DNA from: CAVSCD01 sp963726335 | Lineage (GTDB): Bacteria; Acidobacteriota; Aminicenantia; Aminicenantales; UBA8522 | Direction of reading: 5' to 3' | Length of the DNA stretch: 64,000 nucleotides | NCBI GenBank assembly: GCA_963726335.1 | Contig: CAVSCD010000012.1 | Coordinates: 558,001-622,000 of the forward strand | Shown here: one piece after another, positions 32,829 to 41,617 of the stretch | How positions within the stretch are numbered: the first letter of the stretch is position 1 | Layout: the number at the start of each line of letters is the position of its first letter | Translations under genes and position numbers: made by a program | Notes under the pieces: model-generated | Database searches by the model: none | What the model was told of the DNA's origin: nothing | What the model saw: the letters and a program-made list of their open reading frames with translations, nothing else

Positions 32829-33821
32829 ATGGACACAGAACGCTCGCTTCCGATCACCAAGCCGGACATCCGGCTGGCCATGCTGGGTATGGTGGACGGC
32901 AACGGCCACCCGTATTCCTGGAGCGCGATCTTCAACGGCTACGACCCGGCCGAGATGGCCAAGTGCCCTTTTCCCGTCATCCCGGCCTATCTGTCGAAGC
33001 AGCCGCCGACGGCCTTCGGGATCGACGGCGTCCGGGTCACGGCCATCTGGACCGACGACCCCGGGGACGCCGCCCGCGTCGCCAGGGCGTCCCTCATTCC
33101 GGAAGTCCTGGCGCTCCCCGAGGACGCGATCGGACGGGTCGACGCCGTCGTCATCCCGACCGACAAAGGCCACGAGCACGTCCGCCGGGCCCGGCCGTTC
33201 GTCGAGGCCGGGATCCCCGTGTTCATCGACAAGCCCCTGGCCGACAACGCCGAGGATCTGAAGACGTTCATGGTCTGGCAGGCCGAGGGGAAAGCCATCC
33301 TCTCCGGAAGCTGCCTGCGCTATGCCCGGGAGTTCGAGCCCTACCACGGTTCGACTCAGGGGCTCGGCCAGCTCCGCTTGGTGACGATCACGACCCCCAA
33401 ATCCTGGGAGCGCTACGGCATCCACGCCCTCGAGGGGATTTACCCCCTTTTCGGCCCCGGTTTCCTCTCGGCCGCGAACACCGGAACGGTCGAGCGCAAC
33501 ATTGTCCACTTCAAGCACGTCGGCGGAGCCGACGCCGTCGTGGCGGCGATCGCGGACATGACGGGGGCCTTCGGCGTCCTCGGGCTCTACGGCACGGCCG
33601 GACACGCCCGGGCCGCGTTCACGGACACTTTTTACGCCTTTAAAAAGCAACTCGAGGGTTTTGTCCGGTACCTGAAGACAGGCACCCCGCCGTTCCCTTT
33701 CACCGAAACCGTCGAGCTGATCAAGATGGTCATCGCCGGGATCAAGAGCCGCGAGGCACTCCGGCCGGGAAGTGCCGCTCGCGGAGATCTGATCCATCAA
33801 GGAGATAAGGAAAGCGCATGA
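32829..33821 (+). CDS. Gfo/Idh/MocA-family oxidoreductase
   Basis: A roughly 330-residue NAD(P)-dependent dehydrogenase of the sugar-oxidoreductase type. The N-terminal Rossmann part contains DIRLAMLGMVDGNGHP, VTAIWTDDP and DAVVIPTDKGHEH. FIDKPLADNAEDL is the EKP-type motif with the catalytic Lys, which is the most diagnostic element. The loop after the first strand lacks the usual GxGxxG, which is odd. The ATG at 32829 with AAGGA upstream is preferred over an ATG at 32805, which lies inside the previous gene. It overlaps the aldolase gene by four bases. Confidence 0.82.
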   Translation: MDTERSLPITKPDIRLAMLGMVDGNGHPYSWSAIFNGYDPAEMAKCPFPVIPAYLSKQPPTAFGIDGVRVTAIWTDDPGDAARVARASLIPEVLALPEDAIGRVDAVVIPTDKGHEHVRRARPFVEAGIPVFIDKPLADNAEDLKTFMVWQAEGKAILSGSCLRYAREFEPYHGSTQGLGQLRLVTITTPKSWERYGIHALEGIYPLFGPGFLSAANTGTVERNIVHFKHVGGADAVVAAIADMTGAFGVLGLYGTAGHARAAFTDTFYAFKKQLEGFVRYLKTGTPPFPFTETVELIKMVIAGIKSREALRPGSAARGDLIHQGDKESA

Positions 33822-34594
33822 GAAGAAGCCGAGTGTTAGAAAAGCTGAGAAGAGGCTTGCCGGTGAGCTCGGTCAAGCTCAACCTGGACAACGCCCGGGT
33901 CGCGGAGCTCGCCGCCATGGCCGGGGTCGACTGCCTGTGGCTGGACATGGAACATGTCGCGGCCGACTGGTCGGTGCTCGAGGCGCAGATCTACGCCGCC
34001 AAAATCTACGACGTGGACGTCATGGTCCGGGTGGCCCGGGGGAGCTATTCCGATTACATCCGGCCGCTCGAGCTCGACGCCGCGGGCATCATGGTGCCTC
34101 ATGTCATGAGCTTGGAAGACGCCCGGGCGGTCGTCCGGCAAACGCGTTTCCAGCCGCTCGGCCGCCGGCCCCTCGACGGCGGGAACGCCGACGGAGCCTA
34201 TGCCCAAGTGGGGGCGAAGGAATACACGGCCTTCGCCAACCAGAACCGGTTCCTGATGCTCCAAATCGAAGACCCAGAGCCCGTCCCCGAGCTCGACGCC
34301 ATCGCGGCGCTGCCGGGCGTGGATATCCTTTTCTTCGGGCCGGGGGATTTTTCTCATGCGCTCGGCGTGCCGGGCGACTTCTCCCATCCAGAGCTCATCG
34401 AGGCCAAGAAGAAAGTGGCGGCTGCGGCACGGGCCCACGGGATCTTCGCCGGGACGCCTGCGCTCGGAAGCACGCCGGAGCACCTGGCGATGGGATACCA
34501 ATTTCTCGGCATCGGCGCCGACGTGCTCGGCCTCGGCAGCTACTTCGGGAAGATCGCGGCCGATTTCGCGGCGGCGGTCACGAAGCCGAGGTGA
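33818..34594 (+). CDS. HpcH/HpaI-family class II aldolase
   Basis: A 258-residue pyruvate-class aldolase that should split 2-keto-3-deoxy sugar acids or related compounds. Signatures: VSSVKLNLDNARVAELAAMAGVDCLWLDMEH with the metal-site Glu, MVRVARG, the phosphate-like DAAGIMVPHV, LMLQIEDPEPV (metal Glu), and GVDILFFGPGDFSHALG. It is coupled to both neighbours: four bases overlap with the dehydrogenase and four bases separate it from the SDR gene. This is consistent with a sugar-acid pathway yielding pyruvate and an aldehyde. Confidence 0.9.
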   Translation: MRRSRVLEKLRRGLPVSSVKLNLDNARVAELAAMAGVDCLWLDMEHVAADWSVLEAQIYAAKIYDVDVMVRVARGSYSDYIRPLELDAAGIMVPHVMSLEDARAVVRQTRFQPLGRRPLDGGNADGAYAQVGAKEYTAFANQNRFLMLQIEDPEPVPELDAIAALPGVDILFFGPGDFSHALGVPGDFSHPELIEAKKKVAAAARAHGIFAGTPALGSTPEHLAMGYQFLGIGADVLGLGSYFGKIAADFAAAVTKPR

Positions 34595-34598
34595 GTCG

Positions 34599-35384
34599 AT
34601 GACCGTCCTCGACTCCTTCTCTCTCAAGGGCAAGACGGCCCTGGTCACGGGTGGGGCCGGGCTCTACGGACGGCAGATCGTCCGGGCGCTGGCCGAGGCC
34701 GGGGCGAAGACGTTCGCCGCCTCGCGCGGCCTGGAGGCCTTGCGCGCCGACGCGGCGCGACTCGCCGCCGACGGACTGGATGTCGCCGCCCTCCGTCTCG
34801 ACCAGGGCGACGAGCGTTCGATCCTCGACCTCCGGGACGAGATCGTGAAACGGGCGGGCGGTCTCGAGGTCCTCGTCAACAACGCCGTGCTGCGGCCGAT
34901 GAAGAAGGGTTTCCTCGACGAGTCGGCCGCCTTCGCCGAGAGCATGAAGGTCAACGCCACGGGCCTGTTCCTCATCACCCGGGCGATGGGCGACGTCATG
35001 GCGGCCCGCGGCGGCGGCTCGATCATCAACATCGGCTCGATCCACGGGATGACCGGGCCCGACCCGCCGATCTACGAGGGTACCGAGATGCACGGCTTCT
35101 ATCCCGATTACTTCTTCCACAAGGGCGGGATGCTCAATTTCACCCGCTTCACGGCGAGCTACTACGGCGCCAAGGGAGTGCGCTGCAATTGCGTCAGCCC
35201 CGGCGGATTCCGGACGGAGACGATGCCCGCGGCCTTCGTCGGGAATTACAGCCGCCGGACGTTCCTCGGCCGCCTCGCCGGCGACACCGACCTCATGGGC
35301 GTCGTCGTCTTCCTCGCCGCCGACGCCTCCTCATACATCACCGGCGCGAACATCGCCGTCGACGGCGGCTACACGGCGAAATAA
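34599..35384 (+). CDS. short-chain dehydrogenase/reductase
   Basis: A 261-residue classical SDR. The cofactor loop is TGGAGLYGRQI, then VNNAVL, the catalytic Ser in INIGSIHG, and Tyr/Lys in YFFHKGG (YxxxK). The C-terminal GANIAVDGGY is typical of sugar-acid and gluconate-type SDRs. An unusually long loop between Ser and Tyr contains two more tyrosines, so the active-site Tyr assignment rests on the YxxxK spacing. The start ATG at 34599 follows GAGGTGAG; the earlier open frame is a shadow of the aldolase gene. Confidence 0.9.
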   Translation: MTVLDSFSLKGKTALVTGGAGLYGRQIVRALAEAGAKTFAASRGLEALRADAARLAADGLDVAALRLDQGDERSILDLRDEIVKRAGGLEVLVNNAVLRPMKKGFLDESAAFAESMKVNATGLFLITRAMGDVMAARGGGSIINIGSIHGMTGPDPPIYEGTEMHGFYPDYFFHKGGMLNFTRFTASYYGAKGVRCNCVSPGGFRTETMPAAFVGNYSRRTFLGRLAGDTDLMGVVVFLAADASSYITGANIAVDGGYTAK

Positions 35385-35424
35385 AAGGAAAAAAGATCAA
35401 AGGATCGGCTGAAAGGAGACCGGA

Positions 35425-35604
35425 ATGATCCCCTGCCACGAAAAAGACGACGAAACGCCCATCTGCCCGCATTGCCAGGCTCCGCTCGAAAGCGTTCATT
35501 GCCGGGGCCTGTCTTCACAGTTCGGGAAACGCTATATCTACTTTTGCCCGGGCTGCAAGAAGACCCTCGGGGTTTCTCACCGCAAAGGCTTCTGGATGGG
35601 GTGA
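35425..35604 (+). CDS. 59-residue zinc-ribbon protein
   Basis: A short protein starting MIPCHEKDDE with a ribbon-type CPHC...CPGC arrangement (about residues 19-22 and 44-47) and a basic C-terminus. AAGGAG lies seven bases before the ATG, which supports translation. It follows the SDR gene by 40 bases. The role is unknown; such minimal ribbons can bind nucleic acid or partner proteins. Confidence 0.65.
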   Translation: MIPCHEKDDETPICPHCQAPLESVHCRGLSSQFGKRYIYFCPGCKKTLGVSHRKGFWMG

Positions 35605-35630
35605 GTTGCGCCCGGCGGTCCTGGCCATCA

Positions 35631-35660
35631 TTGACATCTTATTCGGCCGTAGCCTAGACT
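35631..35660 (+). promoter_or_regulatory. promoter of the glutathione-peroxidase gene
   Basis: A perfect TTGACA (35631-35636), an 18-base spacer and TAGACT (35655-35660) lie 25 bases before the ATG, which has AAGGAGGG eight bases upstream. Confidence 0.55.
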
Positions 35661-35685
35661 CGTTGACGGATTTCAAGGAGGGCCC

Positions 35686-36273
35686 ATGATCCAAAGTGCA
35701 GTTCGGCCTCTCATCGTCCTGGCTTTTGTCAGCCTCCAATGCTTTTTAGCCGCGGCGGCGCCCGCGGGACAGGAGGCCGTCCGGTCTCCCTTGTCCTTCA
35801 CGATGACGGACATCGACGGCGCTCCCCAGCCGCTCTCCGCATACAAGGGCAAAGTCGTCATCATCGTCAACGTGGCCAGCCAGTGCGGCTTGACTCCCCA
35901 GTATAAGGCGCTTCAGTCCCTGTATGAGACCTATGGCCCTAAGGGCTTCGTCGTTCTGGGCTTTCCGGCCAATAATTTCAGGAGCCAGGAGCCCGGCACG
36001 GACGCCGAGATCAAGGAATTCTGTTCCCTGAACTACCGCGTCACCTTTCCGATGTTTTCCAAGATCTCGGTGGCCGGCGATGACATCCATCCCCTTTATG
36101 CCTTCCTGACCGGCACGACGACGAATCCTGATTTCTCCGGCCCGATAGCCTGGAATTTCGCGAAGTTCGTTCTTGACCGGCAGGGCCGCGTCGTCGCCCG
36201 CTTCGAGCCGAAGATCTCTCCCGACAGCCCCGAGGTCATCGGCGTCATCGAGCGTGAACTGAACCGGCATTAA
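35686..36273 (+). CDS. exported glutathione-peroxidase-family protein
   Basis: Thiol peroxidase that reduces hydroperoxides. The 195 residues begin with a signal peptide (about 1-25), which puts the enzyme in the periplasm. The peroxidatic cysteine is Cys67 in NVASQCGLTPQY (Cys rather than selenocysteine). The second motif GFPANNFRSQEPG holds the catalytic Gln-type region, and IAWNFAKFVLD holds the Trp/Asn of the tetrad. It most likely uses a thioredoxin-like reductant rather than glutathione. It is a single gene with its own promoter. Confidence 0.93.
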   Translation: MIQSAVRPLIVLAFVSLQCFLAAAAPAGQEAVRSPLSFTMTDIDGAPQPLSAYKGKVVIIVNVASQCGLTPQYKALQSLYETYGPKGFVVLGFPANNFRSQEPGTDAEIKEFCSLNYRVTFPMFSKISVAGDDIHPLYAFLTGTTTNPDFSGPIAWNFAKFVLDRQGRVVARFEPKISPDSPEVIGVIERELNRH

Positions 36274-36363
36274 AGGCGGCCGGACCGTTGTTCTCTTGGC
36301 GGAAAGGCCGGGGATTTCTTCCGAGGATCTGAGTTGAGCTCGCAGACGAACGGGGAGACATAA

Positions 36364-37959
36364 ATGGACCTCGAGCGCGGCGTCGGCATCCTGGACTGGG
36401 CCGTCGTCGGCCTGTATTTCGCCCTCGTCCTGGGGATCGGCTGGTACTGGTCCCGGCGGCAGAGGAGCCGGGACGATTTCCTCCTGGGCGGGAGGCGGAT
36501 GAACCCGATCGCCTCCGGCATCTCGATCATCGTCACGCTGGTCAGCCTGATCTCCTACCTCGCCGTGGTGGGGGAGACGGTGAAGTTCGGCCCGACGTAC
36601 GTGATCGCCACGCTCCTGAGCCTCCCGGTCGTTTATCTCGCCGTCGCCTACCTTCTCATCCCGATCTTCATGAGGCTTCCGATAACGAGCGCCTACGAGA
36701 TCCTGGAGAAGCCGCTCGGGAGGGGCGTCCGGCTGACCGGGTCGGTCCTGTTCATCCTGATCCGGGTGGTCTGGATGGCCCTCATCGTCTTCCTTTCGGC
36801 CAAGACCTTCGCGGTCATGATGAACTGGGGCGAAGGGGCCATCCTGCCGATCGTCCTGGCGCTCGGCGCCGCGACGCTCGTCTACACGGCGCTCGGCGGG
36901 TTTCGGGCGGCGGTGACCGCCGGCGTGGTCAAGTTCTTCCTGCTCGTGTCCGGCGCGGTCTTGACCCTGGTCTTTATCAGCGTCCGGATGGGAGGGGTGG
37001 AGGCCTGGCGGCCTTACCGCTGGGCCGGTCATTGGCCGGCCTTCCGGGTCTTCAGCTTCGACCCCGGCGTCCGGATCACGCTCATCGGCATAATGATCAT
37101 GACGATCGTCTGGTGGGTCTGCACGGCGGGGTCGGACCAGATCGCCATCCAGCGGTATGCTTCGACCCGCGACCTCCGGTCCGCCCGTAAAGCATTTCTT
37201 TCCAACAACATCGCCGATGCCGTTCTGACGATCTTCCTGGGCGCCGTCGGTTTGGCCGTGATGGCCTTTTTCCAGAAGTTCCCGGAGCTGGCCTCGGCCG
37301 GACAGAGCATCACCGGGGACGCCGATTTCCTCTTCCCCCACCTCATCGCCAACCTCCTGCCCAACGGCGCGGCCGGGTTCCTGATGGCCGGAGTCATCTC
37401 CACGGTCCTCGTGAGCTTCGGGTCGGGCGTCAATTCGACGGCGGCGGTCATCGTGACCGATTTCGCCGGGCGCCCGCCGGGCTTCCAGGCGCGGGCTGAC
37501 TCTCCGGCGGGCGGAGACGACCGGCGGGGACTTGCGGCTTCGCGCGTCGCTACGGTCGCGGTGGGCGTGACCGTTCTGGCGCTGAGCACGCTGATGGACC
37601 GCGTGCCGGGGAACATCGTCGAGATGACCAACCGCTCGAACGGGCTTTTTGTGGCGCCGCTGTTCAACCTTTTCTTCATGGCCATTTTCATCCGGGGCGC
37701 AAGTCCGCTGGGGACGGTCCTGGGGTCCGTTTATGGATTCGCCGCCGCTTTCCTCATCGCCTTCTGGCAGATGTTCACCGGGGAGCCGAGCCCTGGCTTC
37801 CAGTGGATCATCCCGGCTTCGCTCGCGGTCTCGATCCTGAGCTCACTCGCCTTCAGCCCCCTCGTGGGCCGGCCGAAAACGAGGCGGGCGGGAGGGCTGT
37901 GGGCGGCTGCACTCTTACTCCCGCTCGTCGCCGTCTTCGCGCTCCTCCTTTTGTCTTAG
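36364..37959 (+). CDS. sodium:solute symporter (SSS family)
   Basis: A 531-residue transporter with about 13-14 membrane helices. Family marks are the N-terminal DFLLGGRRMNPIASGISIIVTLVS, YTALGGFRAAVTAGVVKFF (SSS motif), and the region around ITGDADFLFPHLIANLLPNG...LMAGVISTVLVSFGSGVNSTA. SSS proteins import sugars, amino acids, sialic acid and similar solutes with Na+. The substrate cannot be named, but the neighbouring sugar and aminotransferase genes suggest a carbohydrate or amino-sugar derivative. A GGGGAGA precedes the ATG. Confidence 0.92.
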   Translation: MDLERGVGILDWAVVGLYFALVLGIGWYWSRRQRSRDDFLLGGRRMNPIASGISIIVTLVSLISYLAVVGETVKFGPTYVIATLLSLPVVYLAVAYLLIPIFMRLPITSAYEILEKPLGRGVRLTGSVLFILIRVVWMALIVFLSAKTFAVMMNWGEGAILPIVLALGAATLVYTALGGFRAAVTAGVVKFFLLVSGAVLTLVFISVRMGGVEAWRPYRWAGHWPAFRVFSFDPGVRITLIGIMIMTIVWWVCTAGSDQIAIQRYASTRDLRSARKAFLSNNIADAVLTIFLGAVGLAVMAFFQKFPELASAGQSITGDADFLFPHLIANLLPNGAAGFLMAGVISTVLVSFGSGVNSTAAVIVTDFAGRPPGFQARADSPAGGDDRRGLAASRVATVAVGVTVLALSTLMDRVPGNIVEMTNRSNGLFVAPLFNLFFMAIFIRGASPLGTVLGSVYGFAAAFLIAFWQMFTGEPSPGFQWIIPASLAVSILSSLAFSPLVGRPKTRRAGGLWAAALLLPLVAVFALLLLS

Positions 37960-37978
37960 CCGGGCGAGCCGGGCCGTC

Positions 37979-38007
37979 TTGCGTGCGGGTTGTCTTTTCG
38001 ATATATT
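37979..38007 (+). promoter_or_regulatory. promoter upstream of the amidohydrolase-aminotransferase genes
   Basis: TTGCGT (37979-37984), a 17-base spacer and TATATT (38002-38007) lie in the gap after the symporter. A 31-codon ORF starts 21 bases downstream. Confidence 0.4.
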
Positions 38008-38027
38008 TTCCCCGACGCAAGTTGCCA

Positions 38028-38123
38028 ATGAAGATCTCTAAGAGTCAGCCCGCCGGCGCGACAGGAAGGAAATCCGAAGACCTTAGGCGTCGTTTCCGGA
38101 TCGGGGCAGGAGTCCTGGATTGA
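38028..38123 (+). CDS. possible 31-residue ORF coupled to the fusion gene
   Basis: ATG at 38028 opens a 31-codon, basic frame (MKISKSQPAGATGRK...). Its TGA overlaps the TTG start of the next gene (TTGA). No strong ribosome site precedes it. It may serve as a coupling leader for the TTG-initiated gene. Peptide function is doubtful. Confidence 0.3.
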   Translation: MKISKSQPAGATGRKSEDLRRRFRIGAGVLD

Positions 38124-40423
38124 TCCGCATCACGCTGTCCGGACCCGAAAAGGAGATCCTAACCGAGCTCGAAGACTTCCTGCCCGGCCGCGTCTTCGAC
38201 GCCCACGCCCATCTCTGGCAGGTCAAGGATTGCCGGTTCACCCCGGGCTGCGAGATCGCCGAAGCCGCGGACGGCACCATCGAACGGTGGCGGGAGAGCC
38301 AATCCCTTCTCTTCGGGAAGCCGCGCGTCGTCGGCGGGTTCTTCCTGGGCGAGCCGAGGTCCGACATCGACGGGGCCAACGCCTTCCTGGTTTCCCAGGT
38401 CTCGCCCGAGCCGCTGAGCCGGGCCGCGCTCCTGATCGCTCCGGAATCCTCCCGGGAAAAGGTGATCGATCTTCTTCGGCAGCGGTGTATCGCCGGGTTC
38501 AAGCCCTACCATACTTGGAGCCGTGAGAAGCCGACGTTCTCGTCCTCCGTCGAGGGGTTTCTGCCGGAGTGGGCTTGGGAGCTGGCTTCCGAGCGCCGGC
38601 TGGCGATCGTCCTTCATCTCGTCAAAACCCGGGCCCTCGACGACCCTCAGAACCAGCGATATATCCGGGAGCGATGCCAAAAGTATCCCGGTGCCTGGCT
38701 CATCCTGGCCCATGCCGGGCGCGGCTTTCACGCACCCAACACAGTCCGGGGGGCAGCGGCGTTTCGCGGGCTGGACAACGTATTCTTCGATTCGGCGGCG
38801 ATCTGCGAGTCTTCGGCTCTCGCGGCCGTGCTCGAGGAGTTCGGGCCGCGCCGGCTGCTCTGGGGGAGCGATTTCTGGATCTCGGAGATGCGCGGCCGGG
38901 CCGTGACCCTGGGTGACGGGTTCGTTTGGCTGGACGAGCGCACGCTGGACCCGGGGTCGGCGTCCGTGAACTGCCATCCGGTGCTCGTCGGGCTCGAATC
39001 CCTCCGGGCCCTCAGGGAGGCGGCCCGCATCGTCGGTTTGGACGAAGACGACATCCGGGACATCTTCTTCGGCAACGCCGCCGGCCTTTTCGGCATCGAG
39101 AAGCGACCCACGGAGGCAGGGCGAACGCTCTATGACAGGGCCAAATCCGTCATCCCCGGAGGGACGCAGCTTCTGAGCAAGCGCCCGGAGATGCAGGCGC
39201 CGGGGACCTGGCCCGCCTATTTCCGGGAGGCCCGGGGGTCGGAGATCTGGGACATCGACGGCCGTCATTTTTATGATCTTTTCGGAAGCGGGATCGGCTC
39301 GTGCCTTCTCGGCTACCGGGACCCGGACGTGACCGCGGCGGTGAAACGGCGGCTCAACCTGGGTTCGATGAGCCAGCTGAACCCGCCCGAGGAGGTGGCC
39401 CTCGCGGACCTGCTCCTCGAGATTCATCCGTGGGCCGGGCGCGTGCGCTACGCCCGGACGGGCGGCGAGTCCATGGCCGTCGCCGTCCGGATCGCCCGGG
39501 CGACCACCGGCCGCTCCGCCGTCGCCATCTGCGGCTACAGCGGCTGGAGCGACTGGTACCTGGCGGCGAACCTGGGAGAGACCGACGCGCTCGACGGGCA
39601 CCTTCTGCCCGGGCTGGCGCCGCTCGGCGTGCCGCGGGAGCTCCGGGGGACGGCGCTGACGTTTCGCCACGGCGATCTCCAGGGACTGAGGTCCGTCATC
39701 GGCTGCGCCGGCGGGAACCTGGCGGCCGTCGTCATGGAACCCTGCCGCCGGCATGATCCCGAACCGGGGTTCCTCGAGCAGGTCGTGGCGATGGCGCACG
39801 AAGCCGGAGCCCTGGTCGTGTTCGACGAGATCACGATCGGCTGGCGGCTCGTCTGCGGCGGCTCCCATCTCAAGTTCGGCGTGACGCCGGACATCGCCGT
39901 TTTCGCCAAGGCGCTCGGCAACGGCCATCCGATGGCGGCCGTCATCGGGACGGCGGCGGCCATGGAGGGCGCCCACGGCTCGTTCATCAGCAGCACTTAC
40001 TGGACGGAGAGCATCGGCCCGGCGGCGGCGCTGGCCACGCTGCGCAAGATGCGGCGGCTGGACGTCCCGGCGCATGTGGAGAAAGCGGGCCGGCGGGTGA
40101 TGGAGGCCTGGAGACGCGGCGCCGATAAGCATGGACTGCCTCTTGTCGTCGAGGCCGGCTATCCCTGCCTGTCGCATTTCCATTTCGACCATGAGGCGGC
40201 CAACGCGCTTCGGACACTGTACACCCAGCTCATGGTCGAACGGGGATTCCTGGCCGGGACCCTGTTCTATCCGGCTCTTACCCATACCGGCGAGGTGCTG
40301 ACGAAATTCGAGGAGGCCGCCGATGGCGCCTTCGCCGAGATCGCGGAATCCCTGGAGAAGGGAGACTGGAATAAACGGCTCAAAGGCCCGGCGGCCCATA
40401 CCGGGTTCGCCCGCCTGGCATGA
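38120..40423 (+). CDS. amidohydrolase / class-III aminotransferase fusion protein
   Basis: 767 residues in one frame. Residues 1-330 form a metal-dependent amidohydrolase-2 barrel: VFDAHAHLW metal His pair, IAGFKPYH, VLHLVKT, LAHAGRGF and LLWGSDFW with the metal Asp. Residues 334-767 form a class III (GSA-aminomutase-like) PLP enzyme: RAKSVIPGGTQLLSKRPE, RTGGESMAVAVRIARA, VFDEITIGWR and the Schiff-base Lys597 in FAKALGNGHP. The start is TTG with AGGAG seven bases upstream. The PLP half resembles glutamate-1-semialdehyde-type enzymes, but the context suggests amino-sugar chemistry. It is coupled (ATGA) to the UroD-like gene. Confidence 0.85.
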   Translation: MIRITLSGPEKEILTELEDFLPGRVFDAHAHLWQVKDCRFTPGCEIAEAADGTIERWRESQSLLFGKPRVVGGFFLGEPRSDIDGANAFLVSQVSPEPLSRAALLIAPESSREKVIDLLRQRCIAGFKPYHTWSREKPTFSSSVEGFLPEWAWELASERRLAIVLHLVKTRALDDPQNQRYIRERCQKYPGAWLILAHAGRGFHAPNTVRGAAAFRGLDNVFFDSAAICESSALAAVLEEFGPRRLLWGSDFWISEMRGRAVTLGDGFVWLDERTLDPGSASVNCHPVLVGLESLRALREAARIVGLDEDDIRDIFFGNAAGLFGIEKRPTEAGRTLYDRAKSVIPGGTQLLSKRPEMQAPGTWPAYFREARGSEIWDIDGRHFYDLFGSGIGSCLLGYRDPDVTAAVKRRLNLGSMSQLNPPEEVALADLLLEIHPWAGRVRYARTGGESMAVAVRIARATTGRSAVAICGYSGWSDWYLAANLGETDALDGHLLPGLAPLGVPRELRGTALTFRHGDLQGLRSVIGCAGGNLAAVVMEPCRRHDPEPGFLEQVVAMAHEAGALVVFDEITIGWRLVCGGSHLKFGVTPDIAVFAKALGNGHPMAAVIGTAAAMEGAHGSFISSTYWTESIGPAAALATLRKMRRLDVPAHVEKAGRRVMEAWRRGADKHGLPLVVEAGYPCLSHFHFDHEAANALRTLYTQLMVERGFLAGTLFYPALTHTGEVLTKFEEAADGAFAEIAESLEKGDWNKRLKGPAAHTGFARLA

Positions 40424-41556
40424 ATCAGTCAGACATGACGCATCGAGAGAGGATACTGGCGGTTTACCGGGGCGAGACGCCCGACGTCGTGCCCTACATG
40501 CTCGATCTTTCCCACTGGTTTTACCACAAGAACAGGCAGCCCTGGGACCTGACGGCGGTCTATGAGCGGCCCGAGAGGGCCCTGATCGACTATCACAAAC
40601 GGGCGGACGTCGGGTTCTACATGCCCAATCTGGCCGCCTTCTATTCGGCCGGATACGGGCCCGGTGTCCGCTCCTCGGTCAGCAAGGGCCTGAGGAACGG
40701 CGCGCCCGAGATCACCTGGCGGCTCGAGACGCCGCTCGGCGCCATCGAGCGCCGCCGCGTCTGGGAGGAATCGTCCTACTCCTGGGCCATCTCGAGATGG
40801 GGGATCCGGGATGAAAGCGGGCTGCGGATCCTCGCCCAGGCGCTCCGGTCGAGAACCTACGCGCCGCGCTGGGACAATTACCGGGCCTGGAATGATTATG
40901 TCGGCGAGGCGGGTGTCGTCTATCTCCTGACCGGCTACAGCGCCATCGGCCACATCATGCACTACTGGATGGGCGTCGAGGGAGCGATCTTCGCCGCCGC
41001 CGACTGGCCCGGGACCATGCGCGAGGTGGTGGAAGAGATCAACGCCAACAACCTCGAGCTGATCGACCTCGTGGCGGGATCGCCCGCGGAGATCGTCTGC
41101 CTGGGCGACAATTTTTCGGGCGACGTCCAGCCCCCGCGGTTTTTCAACCTCTGGTCGAGGGACTATTACGCCGAGGCCATCCGCCGCCTGCACGCGGCCG
41201 GGAAGTATGTCGCCGTCCACATCGACGGGCGGCTGCGCGGCGCTCTCGGCATGATCCGCGACGCCGGCGCCGACGGCGCGGACGCCGTGACCCCGGCGCC
41301 TTTGGGTGACCTTTCGCCCGCCGCCTGCCGCGCCGAAGCCGGAAGCCGGTTCATCCTCTCGGGCGGCGTGCCGCCGAACCTGTGGCTGCCCGGCGTTCCG
41401 CTCGACGTCTTCAGGAGATCCGTCCTGGACTGGCTCGATCTCAAGAGGTCCTCGCCGAGGCTCATCGCCAACGCCGGCGACCAGGTGCCGCCCGGGGCGG
41501 ACGAGGCGCGCGTCGCGGTCATGGGCGAGCTGGTGGACCGCTTTGGGCGTTACTGA
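40420..41556 (+). CDS. UroD-fold protein (uroporphyrinogen-decarboxylase/MtaA-like), non-heme context
   Basis: A 378-residue protein with the UroD barrel pattern: MTHRERILAVYRGETPDVVPYML at the N-terminus, GIRDESG, YLLTGYSAIG, FSGDVQPPRFFNLWSRDYYAEAIRRLHAAGKYVAVHIDG, and ILSGGVPP near the end. The HemE substrate motif WMMRQAGRY is absent, and no other heme gene is near. This form is usually linked to corrinoid-type methyl transfer or to unassigned catabolic roles. Its ATG overlaps the fusion gene's stop. Confidence 0.75.
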   Translation: MNQSDMTHRERILAVYRGETPDVVPYMLDLSHWFYHKNRQPWDLTAVYERPERALIDYHKRADVGFYMPNLAAFYSAGYGPGVRSSVSKGLRNGAPEITWRLETPLGAIERRRVWEESSYSWAISRWGIRDESGLRILAQALRSRTYAPRWDNYRAWNDYVGEAGVVYLLTGYSAIGHIMHYWMGVEGAIFAAADWPGTMREVVEEINANNLELIDLVAGSPAEIVCLGDNFSGDVQPPRFFNLWSRDYYAEAIRRLHAAGKYVAVHIDGRLRGALGMIRDAGADGADAVTPAPLGDLSPAACRAEAGSRFILSGGVPPNLWLPGVPLDVFRRSVLDWLDLKRSSPRLIANAGDQVPPGADEARVAVMGELVDRFGRY

Positions 41557-41617
41557 ACCGGGCCGGTTTCTGCGCTCTCGCGGCGGCCCGCCGCACGACG
41601 AACAATGGAGGATGACG

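Noticed and set aside
34599..35384. SDR lacking its catalytic tyrosine
   Set aside because: At first the Tyr seemed missing after the Ser motif, but YFFHK at about residues 168-172 provides the YxxxK pair after a long loop.
38159..40399. 746-codon minus-strand open frame
   Set aside because: Antisense shadow of the amidohydrolase-aminotransferase fusion; it has no domain motifs.
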